A stretch of DNA of 64,000 nucleotides from Emticicia aquatilis (GTDB taxonomy: Bacteria > Bacteroidota > Bacteroidia > Cytophagales > Spirosomataceae). The notes beneath the pieces are model-generated. The model was not told the DNA's origin and ran no database searches. It saw only the letters and a list, made by a program, of their open reading frames with translations. A program made the translations under genes and the position numbers. Location of the stretch: the NCBI RefSeq assembly GCF_014644295.1, contig NZ_BMKK01000001.1, forward strand, positions 558,001 to 622,000. Direction: 5' to 3'. Shown here piece after piece: positions 34,606 to 40,633 of the stretch. Numbering within the stretch: position 1 is the stretch's first letter; each line of letters opens with the position of its first letter.

Positions 34606-35751
34606 ATGAAAAACTTTGATTTAATAATTGTTGGTGGAGGCATCATGGGGGCGTTTCATGCGTATCACGCAACCAAACTCGGCAAGAGTGTCCTTATCTT
34701 AGAAAAAGACAATTATCCTGTTAGCTCAACTGTTCGTAATTTTGGCCAAGCCGTACCGTCAGGGTCATCGGGCAGATGGTTCGACTACGGACGTAGAAGT
34801 CTTGAAATATACCAAGATATTCAGTCGAAATTTGATATTTCAGTTCGTAGAAATGGCACTATCTATGTCGCTTCCGACGATACCGAGTGGACGCTGGCCA
34901 ACGAATTATTCGCTATTCATCAAAGCAAAGGCTATGCTTGTAATCTACTTTCCAAAAGGCAGTGTTTAGAGCAGTATCCCGAATTAAAAAGTGAATATGT
35001 AAAAGGTGCGATTTATTATCCAAACGAAGTAAGTATCGAGCCAAACTTATTGATTTATAAAGTTTTAGATTATTTACAAGAACAACACAAAGTTGCGTAC
35101 AAACCCAACTCTACCGTGATTGACTGCCAAGAAATCAATGGAAAAGCTGAGGTACTGACAGCCACAAAAGAGAAATTTTCAGCCGAAAAAGTCATCATTT
35201 GCAGTGGATATGTTTTCAATTTACTTTTTCCAGAAACCTACGCTAAAAGCGGACTGATTGTAAGCAAACTACAAATGATGCAGACAGTTCCGATGAAAAA
35301 CGTTTCGCTGAAAGGTAATATTCTCACAGGACTTTCAATCAGACGATACGAGTCTTTTGAAGAATGTCCATCTTGTAAAAATAGTACAATACCAGACCAC
35401 TACACCGAACTCAAAAAATGGGGTATTCATATACTCTTTAAGCAAGCCATTGATGGCTCAATCATCATCGGCGATTCGCATGAATATGCACCAGTTGGCA
35501 AAACTGATGAGCTGGGTTTTGATACAAAAGACTATGTTAATAAACTGATGCTCAAAGAAGCCGAACGCATCGTCAACTTCCCTGTCAATCAGATTGCTCG
35601 CACTTGGGCGGGTTTCTATGCTCAACACCCCAACGAGATTTTTGAGCATAATATTTCGCCCAATATTCATATTTTTACGGGTATCGGTGGCAAAGGGATG
35701 ACCACCAGTGCGGGTTATGCCGAACAAAATATAAGGTGTTTATATTGTTAG
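34606..35751 (+). CDS. FAD-dependent amine oxidase/dehydrogenase of phosphonate metabolism (TIGR03364-like)
   Basis: 381 residues of the DAO/glycine oxidase family. The dinucleotide-binding GGGIMG lies at 10-15, Glu34 follows beta2, the STVRNFGQAVPSGSSGRW block follows, and the C-terminal IFTGIGGKGMTTSAGYAE signature completes the FAD site. It begins at the base after the PhnX-like stop codon. Members of TIGR03364 cluster with PhnX-like genes. Recently characterised relatives oxidise 2-aminoethylphosphonate-type amines, including N-methyl forms, to phosphonoacetaldehyde (from memory, not verified). This would feed the neighbouring hydrolase. The exact substrate is inferred from context. Confidence 0.83.
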   Translation: MKNFDLIIVGGGIMGAFHAYHATKLGKSVLILEKDNYPVSSTVRNFGQAVPSGSSGRWFDYGRRSLEIYQDIQSKFDISVRRNGTIYVASDDTEWTLANELFAIHQSKGYACNLLSKRQCLEQYPELKSEYVKGAIYYPNEVSIEPNLLIYKVLDYLQEQHKVAYKPNSTVIDCQEINGKAEVLTATKEKFSAEKVIICSGYVFNLLFPETYAKSGLIVSKLQMMQTVPMKNVSLKGNILTGLSIRRYESFEECPSCKNSTIPDHYTELKKWGIHILFKQAIDGSIIIGDSHEYAPVGKTDELGFDTKDYVNKLMLKEAERIVNFPVNQIARTWAGFYAQHPNEIFEHNISPNIHIFTGIGGKGMTTSAGYAEQNIRCLYC

Positions 35752-35782
35752 AGGGCCTTCGGCTTCGTAATCACATAACCTC

Positions 35783-35810
35783 GTAGAGACGTAATATATT
35801 ACGTCTCTAC
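35783..35810. repeat. perfect 28-bp palindrome (dispersed repeat)
   Basis: GTAGAGACGTAATA (35783-35796) followed directly by its exact reverse complement TATTACGTCTCTAC (35797-35810). This sequence type recurs in intergenic regions of many Cytophagales genomes (from memory). It lies in the gap between the convergent oxidase and DUF5690 genes. Confidence 0.8.
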
Positions 35811-35823
35811 CAAATGAAATAAC

Positions 35824-35857
35824 AAATTTGGCACACCTTGAAGGTTGTGCCAAATTT
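35824..35857. terminator. bidirectional terminator-like hairpin
   Basis: AAATTTGGCACA (35824-35835) pairs perfectly with TGTGCCAAATTT (35846-35857), with a 10-nt loop. It lies between convergent genes, with T-rich sequence on the right. It probably ends both transcripts. Confidence 0.7.
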
Positions 35858-35861
35858 ATTT

Positions 35862-37172
35862 TCACCCAATCGGATTATATTCTGATTCTTTTGAGGGCGA
35901 AACTTGCCACCATAACTTCCCTTTTAGGTATTTATTTGAGAAGTAAAAAAGCTGAATGATGAGTAGAACAAAACAAACGAATGAGATGATATAACTAAAA
36001 GTCATCAGAATATTCACGAAAGCAACTTTTTTCAAGAAAAACTCACGGTAAAGCAGCAAAACTACACTACCCAAATAGCCTACGGAATCACAGATATAAA
36101 CCAAGAAACCCACGTTTCCACGAGCTTTAAAGAGAGCAATGAGTCGCTCGAAAACAACCGTTTGAATCAATAAATAAGGTAAGAAAAGTCCAATTCCCAA
36201 ACTCAACATCCAAGTTTTAGGCGTAATTAATTGCTGCTCAAATACCCACGTAGTTCCGCCACAAAGCATTACGGCCACAAGCATCATACTCGAAAAAGTA
36301 AGATATGACCGAAAATTATTTTTGATAAAGGCATTGAGAGCAATCAAACTCACCACAACCAAACCAATGATTGTCTCGGTTGTCGAAAAAATGCGTTTAT
36401 CAAATTGTGGGTCTATTTCTCGCCAAACCTCCACCGCAAAATTATCTCGGAAATCACGCATAGTGGCCAACAACAAATAAGTACCGATGAAGCAAATAAG
36501 TCCCAATCCAAACTCTTTTATTATCAATGACTTATCGGACTGACTCATGGCAACACGCTTGTTTCTTAGCGTTAAATCTTCGGAATTAGGCGGCGGAATT
36601 TGAGCCAACATCCAAACAAAAAACAGGAAAAATGGCAAGAAGATTAGCCCAATTACAACTGGTAAATGAAACTCAGTTAAGTGAAATGTTTCTTGCAGAT
36701 AAAGGTAAATGGTTTTCAACACACCCGAAGTCATTACTAAATTGAGGCTCAGACCAAGTGCCAAAAACTCAGTCAGTTTTCGGCCTTCCAAAAAACTAAA
36801 TATTACGCCCCAAACCATTCCCAATGGCAAACCATTCAGAAACAAAAACATAAAATTATACGGAAAAGGTACCAAAGCAAAAGCCAGTAAAGCACTTTCG
36901 GCAAAAGCTATTAAGCTAATAATCAACAAGATACGTTTCTTCTCCTTTAATTCAGCAATAACTTTGATTCCTATAATTTTTGACAGCATATATCCAAAAA
37001 CCTGCGAAATTATCAAGATACTTTTATAGCCAACGCCCCAAAGTTCGTAGCTTTCATAAAGCCCCGTTGTGAATGGTTTTCGGAAGGCGTACATACAAAA
37101 ATATGTACCAAAAGCAGCAATAATGCACCAAATCACGAGTAGCACCTCTGATTTTTCGAGTAGTTTTTTCAC
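35862..37172 (-). CDS. DUF5690 family multi-pass membrane protein (MFS-like transporter)
   Basis: 436 residues with about 12 predicted hydrophobic helices. The N-terminal WCIIAAFGTYFCMYAFRKPF motif and the next GYMLSKIIGIKVIAELKEKKR (loop 2-3 basic motif) fit an MFS-like fold. DUF5690 proteins are found in Bacteroidetes beside the TIGR03364/PhnX-like pair, so an inner-membrane importer of aminophosphonates is the simplest role (inference). It is convergent with the oxidase gene. The terminal helices end FSNKYLKGKLWWQVSPS. Confidence 0.8.
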   Translation of the reverse strand: MKKLLEKSEVLLVIWCIIAAFGTYFCMYAFRKPFTTGLYESYELWGVGYKSILIISQVFGYMLSKIIGIKVIAELKEKKRILLIISLIAFAESALLAFALVPFPYNFMFLFLNGLPLGMVWGVIFSFLEGRKLTEFLALGLSLNLVMTSGVLKTIYLYLQETFHLTEFHLPVVIGLIFLPFFLFFVWMLAQIPPPNSEDLTLRNKRVAMSQSDKSLIIKEFGLGLICFIGTYLLLATMRDFRDNFAVEVWREIDPQFDKRIFSTTETIIGLVVVSLIALNAFIKNNFRSYLTFSSMMLVAVMLCGGTTWVFEQQLITPKTWMLSLGIGLFLPYLLIQTVVFERLIALFKARGNVGFLVYICDSVGYLGSVVLLLYREFFLKKVAFVNILMTFSYIISFVCFVLLIIQLFYFSNKYLKGKLWWQVSPSKESEYNPIG

Positions 37173-37363
37173 ACTAAATTGTTGATTGAAATGAGATAAA
37201 ACAGATTGATAATCTGTCGTTTTACGAATCCTGGGAGGTGCTAAAATCTTTATAAAGGTCAGAAACCAATATAAACTCAGAATTACGGCAGTGTTATGCT
37301 TAGATTAGATTTTTGGTGCAAAACTGGTGGATAATATGTTTTTCGATTTTCAAAGAATGCCCT

Positions 37364-37371
37364 TACCTTTG
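37364..37371 (+). promoter_or_regulatory. putative -7 box for the DUF4494 gene
   Basis: TACCTTTG matches TAnnTTTG exactly, 42 bp before the start codon. TTT rather than TTG is found 20 bp upstream at the -33 position. Confidence 0.5.
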
Positions 37372-37412
37372 TTAAGTTAAATTTTTGCTTACTAAAAAAT
37401 AATCCAATAGCG

Positions 37413-37907
37413 ATGTCGAATTGTTGGTATCAAGGAAAAATCCGCTACCAGAGGGTAGATGAAAAAGATAAAACCATAAAAATCACCGAAGTATATTTAG
37501 TCGATGCCGTTTCATATACCGACGCCGAAGCTCGTATTTATGAAACGGTGGCCACAAATACACCTGATTTTCAGTTGTTTGGACTTTCAAGAATGAGAAT
37601 CCACGAAGTGTTTTTTGTGGATGAAGGCTCAGAGAAATGGTTTAAAGTAAAAGTAAACTTTATTAGTTTCGACGAAAAAGCCCAAAAAGAAAAACGCACG
37701 GCCTACACGATGCTCATTAACGCCGATAACCCACTCTTGGCGTACCAACTGATTTCGGAAAGACTCGGTACGGTTGAAGATTACGAAATTACTGACGTAA
37801 ATATTACCAATATCTTGGAGGTTGTGCCATACGAAAGCCCAGAAGAAAAGAAACTAAAAAGTGGTAATTTCAAGCCATTGGCCGAAGTAATGGCGAATGC
37901 AGAATAA
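37413..37907 (+). CDS. DUF4494 domain-containing protein
   Basis: 164 residues. The characteristic blocks are CWYQGKIRYQRVDEKDKTI, ITEVYLVDAVSYTDAEARI, HEVFFVDEGSEKWFKVKVNF, then ISFDEKAQKEKRTAYTMLIN and YEITDVNITNILEVVPYE. DUF4494 is widespread in Bacteroidetes and its function is unknown. It is soluble and cytoplasmic. It is monocistronic, followed by two hairpins (37912-37938, 37950-37978). Confidence 0.92.
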   Translation: MSNCWYQGKIRYQRVDEKDKTIKITEVYLVDAVSYTDAEARIYETVATNTPDFQLFGLSRMRIHEVFFVDEGSEKWFKVKVNFISFDEKAQKEKRTAYTMLINADNPLLAYQLISERLGTVEDYEITDVNITNILEVVPYESPEEKKLKSGNFKPLAEVMANAE

Positions 37908-37911
37908 AATC

Positions 37912-37938
37912 GTAGCACAAGTCTCCAACTTGTGCTAC
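37912..37938. repeat. palindromic repeat after DUF4494 gene
   Basis: GTAGCACAAGT (37912-37922) and ACTTGTGCTAC (37928-37938) form a perfect 11-bp stem with loop CTCCA. It is of the type dispersed in Cytophagales genomes. Confidence 0.75.
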
Positions 37939-37949
37939 AACACAAAAGA

Positions 37950-37978
37950 AAAAGTCAGAGGCAAAGCCTCTGACTTTT
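37950..37978 (+). terminator. rho-independent terminator after DUF4494 gene
   Basis: AAAAGTCAGAGGC (37950-37962) and GCCTCTGACTTTT (37966-37978) form a perfect 13-bp stem with an AAA loop ending in a T-rich tail. Confidence 0.8.
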
Positions 37979-38092
37979 CTGATTTTAACACCAATATGAA
38001 TCAATTGAACTACCGAAGTAGTTGATTCAAGTCTCAGCCATAAGCTGATAATCTTTTTGTTTGCACAAATATTTTTATGAATTAAGTTGGTT

Positions 38093-38125
38093 AACGTCGG
38101 CAGGGTTTTGAACCCTGCCGACGTT
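38093..38125. repeat. perfect palindromic repeat, 15-bp arms
   Basis: AACGTCGGCAGGGTT (38093-38107) and AACCCTGCCGACGTT (38111-38125), with loop TTG. It lies 16 bp past the 3' end of the lipoprotein gene (minus strand), so it may also act as its 3' hairpin. The element at 59373-59403 shares the ACGTC-GC outer arms. Confidence 0.8.
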
Positions 38126-38140
38126 GGTGGAAATAAGTAA

Positions 38141-38683
38141 CTACTTCCTCCCCACCCATTCGTTTATTTTCTTATCATAAACCAGTGTTGAATCTGGCCA
38201 TTCGATGTAATGTTTCATTCCTAAATATTTGTCCAAATTGCCTGTTTTTATCAGTTCTTTGAACAAAAACGCCCCTCTTTCTTTCACCAATACTTCTTCC
38301 AAATGAGGCGTATTTACTACTTCTTCAAAATCGGTTGGCATTAATGAATGCTGCTTTAATCTAAATTTTCCTACTACTCCTCTTCGGTATTTGAGGGTAT
38401 TTCCAACTGGGCGAATCAGGAAAAAATAATGTGTACTGTCGGGAGCGATGTAGTAGTTTTCGAGCGAAAACTTGGGTAAATTCTGAACATAATATTTTCT
38501 AAATTGTGGTTCGAATCTCGTAGCGTTTGTTGCGTATGGTGGCTTTAGATATATGTATGTAATGATGTTTGTAAGTAAGGTATCTCGTTCGGTGTCGCTG
38601 TAATATTTGCTTACTTTATTGCTGTTATTTTGGCAAGCAAACATCACTACTGAAATCAGCAGAAGTAAGATTTTGGTTTTCAT
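38141..38683 (-). CDS. hypothetical lipoprotein
   Basis: 180 residues from the ATG complementary to 38681-38683 (MKTKILLLLISVVMFAC). A longer upstream frame runs through the palindromic repeat at 38712-38745 and is rejected. The lipobox MFAC places the modified Cys at residue 17. The mature part has KYYSDTERDTLLTNIITYIY, DSTHYFFLIRPVGNTLKYRRG and a C-terminal HYIEWPDSTLVYDKK. No known family was recognised. It probably faces the periplasm. It lies downstream of the beta-helix lipoprotein gene. Confidence 0.7.
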   Translation of the reverse strand: MKTKILLLLISVVMFACQNNSNKVSKYYSDTERDTLLTNIITYIYLKPPYATNATRFEPQFRKYYVQNLPKFSLENYYIAPDSTHYFFLIRPVGNTLKYRRGVVGKFRLKQHSLMPTDFEEVVNTPHLEEVLVKERGAFLFKELIKTGNLDKYLGMKHYIEWPDSTLVYDKKINEWVGRK

Positions 38684-38711
38684 ATTGGTGTAGTTTGTTG
38701 TATTTTTTAAA

Positions 38712-38745
38712 TAACCTTTCCGAAACCTAAGTTTCGGAAAGGTTA
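38712..38745. repeat. palindromic repeat between two lipoprotein genes
   Basis: TAACCTTTCCGAAAC (38712-38726) pairs with GTTTCGGAAAGGTTA (38731-38745), with a 4-nt loop (CTAA): a perfect 15-bp stem located in the leader of the 38141-38683 lipoprotein gene. Confidence 0.78.
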
Positions 38746-38810
38746 ATATTTGAGCTGAATAAGCAATTTTCATTCGCTCATTCTATAATTCGCTCATTCA
38801 CTCATTAATT

Positions 38811-40571
38811 TTACTTCACATATTTGATAGACTGTGGGTTAAATTCAGCCCAAGTTTTTGTCCAGTCAGTATCTTTAAATGCACCTACGTAATCAGTCTT
38901 ATCGAAGAATGCAGGCAATGTTGCTGGTAGAGCAGCACCGATTAATGTTTCGGCTGTTCCAGTTGTAAGAGTAAAGGTTGGAGTACCTGTTCCCCACAAT
39001 GTTGAGCTTAAACCAGTTTTGCTTGTGTTATCTAAAATTTTATTACCTTTCAATGCTTTAAACCAGTTGGTTGGCGTTTGTGTACCAATTAAGATAGCAG
39101 TTGCAGCAGTATTTTGCTCTATATCCGATACTGCAAAACCTTTAGGGTTAGTAGCAAAACCTTGTCCCCAACCGTTTGTTCCCCATCCATCTACACCAGC
39201 CAATACAACGTTTTGTAAGTCGATGTCACCTTTAGCAGCGTTTCCTTTAGCATCACCTCTTTGGCTATCAATATATACGCCATTCGGATAACCCGTAATG
39301 AAAGTATTATAGATTTTTAGTTTACAGTTTCTTCTTAATTGAGCACCATTTTGGAACTGTACGTTGATAGAAGTTTCAGCTTTACCTTTTGCACCGATAA
39401 TCGAAACGTTTGCCCAAGTTGCTGATGTAAATGGCGTGTTTGCAGAACCGTTAGCATCATTATCAACCTCGAAACCATTTGAACCCGATTGGTCAGCCTG
39501 AGTTGTTCCACGAATACCTACTGCATATTGTACATTTCCGCTATAACCGTTATCGTTATCAAAATCATCATCTAAACCACGGTAAGCGATTAAGTGCTTA
39601 CAGTTTACAGTTCCACCAAAAAACTCAAATGAATCATCAAGACCATAAGAAGCTTGTACGTAGTCAACTGTTGTTCCGCTACCTACCGAACCAAACGTGA
39701 ATGAGTTTACCTCTTGATTTGGATTGATTGGAATACCTGCATATTCAATACGAACATATTTCAACGAGCCTGAGTTATCAGCTGCATCATTTCCACCGTG
39801 GAATGCACCGTAACCACCTTCTAACTCACGGTTAGTTTTGTCATCTGGCAAGTTGTTTGGAGCTTTACCACAGATAACTAAACCACCCCAATCGCCAGCT
39901 TCTTTCTCACCTGGATTTCTTTCTGATGTCATTACGATTGGCTTATCAACTGTTCCGTTTGCAATGATTTTGCTACCACGTTGAACCACCAAAGTACCTT
40001 TTGAAGCACGGTCGCCGATGATAACTGTACCTGGCTCGATTGTAAGAGTACCTGTTTTTGTGATTGTTCCGAAAACATCTTCCTGACCCACACGTACAAA
40101 ACCAACCAATTTGTAGATTTTATCTGCTGTCCAAGTTACGTTTCCTTCTAAGTTACCTCTTACCTCAACAATTGGTGTTGGTGGCACAGCCGAAACGGTT
40201 ACAGGAATAGTAGTAAGGCTCGACGATTGATTATTGTTATCTAAAACTTGTAATGTAAAGTTTACAACCGTTCCAGCCGCTAAATTTTCAACTGTATATT
40301 CTTTGGTATAAGTCGTTGACGTTTCGCCAGCGAAAGTCTTTGTATCAAAAGCAGCACCATTTTTCAAAACCGTAACTGTCTTTAAGCCACCTGGAGCAGA
40401 AATATTAGCCGTAAGCGTAACCTTAGCACCCGGAACACCTGAAAGTGCAGCACCAGTCGAAACCGTTGGAGCAGGAGCAATCTCTTCTTCTTTTTTACAA
40501 GCTGTAAATGCCAATGTCATCGAAAACATTACCAGCAAAGCTTTTGTAATTTTTGATTGAATGAATTTCAT
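38811..40571 (-). CDS. beta-helix-like surface lipoprotein paired with a TonB receptor
   Basis: 586 residues from the ATG complementary to 40569-40571 (MKFIQSKITKALLVMFSMT). The lipobox is LAFTAC, with Cys near residue 25. An Ig-like region (about 35-135) precedes a long repetitive region with GTLTIEPGTVIIGDRASKGT, GDWGGLVICGKAPNN, ELEGGYGAFHGGNDAADN, SLKYVRIEYAG and ASYGLDDSFEFFGGTVNCKH, as in right-handed parallel beta-helix proteins of Bacteroidetes. The family is commonly located beside TonB-dependent receptors, as it is here (38 bp gap). I infer a surface-exposed ligand-binding partner. The ligand is unknown. Confidence 0.8.
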   Translation of the reverse strand: MKFIQSKITKALLVMFSMTLAFTACKKEEEIAPAPTVSTGAALSGVPGAKVTLTANISAPGGLKTVTVLKNGAAFDTKTFAGETSTTYTKEYTVENLAAGTVVNFTLQVLDNNNQSSSLTTIPVTVSAVPPTPIVEVRGNLEGNVTWTADKIYKLVGFVRVGQEDVFGTITKTGTLTIEPGTVIIGDRASKGTLVVQRGSKIIANGTVDKPIVMTSERNPGEKEAGDWGGLVICGKAPNNLPDDKTNRELEGGYGAFHGGNDAADNSGSLKYVRIEYAGIPINPNQEVNSFTFGSVGSGTTVDYVQASYGLDDSFEFFGGTVNCKHLIAYRGLDDDFDNDNGYSGNVQYAVGIRGTTQADQSGSNGFEVDNDANGSANTPFTSATWANVSIIGAKGKAETSINVQFQNGAQLRRNCKLKIYNTFITGYPNGVYIDSQRGDAKGNAAKGDIDLQNVVLAGVDGWGTNGWGQGFATNPKGFAVSDIEQNTAATAILIGTQTPTNWFKALKGNKILDNTSKTGLSSTLWGTGTPTFTLTTGTAETLIGAALPATLPAFFDKTDYVGAFKDTDWTKTWAEFNPQSIKYVK

Positions 40572-40633
40572 TGTTTTTTTGCGATACGTCGCCACGATTT
40601 TGGTTTAAGATTCTGGAGTATTGTTTGAGTAAA

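Noticed and set aside
38505-38521. T-loop-like sequence GGTTCGAATC suggesting a tRNA
   Set aside because: It lies inside the lipoprotein reading frame (encoding part of ATRFEPQF) and no acceptor stem or anticodon arm can be drawn around it.
35783-38745. Palindromes interpreted as insertion-sequence ends
   Set aside because: No transposase gene or paired terminal repeats flank any gene; they behave as stand-alone palindromic elements or terminators.
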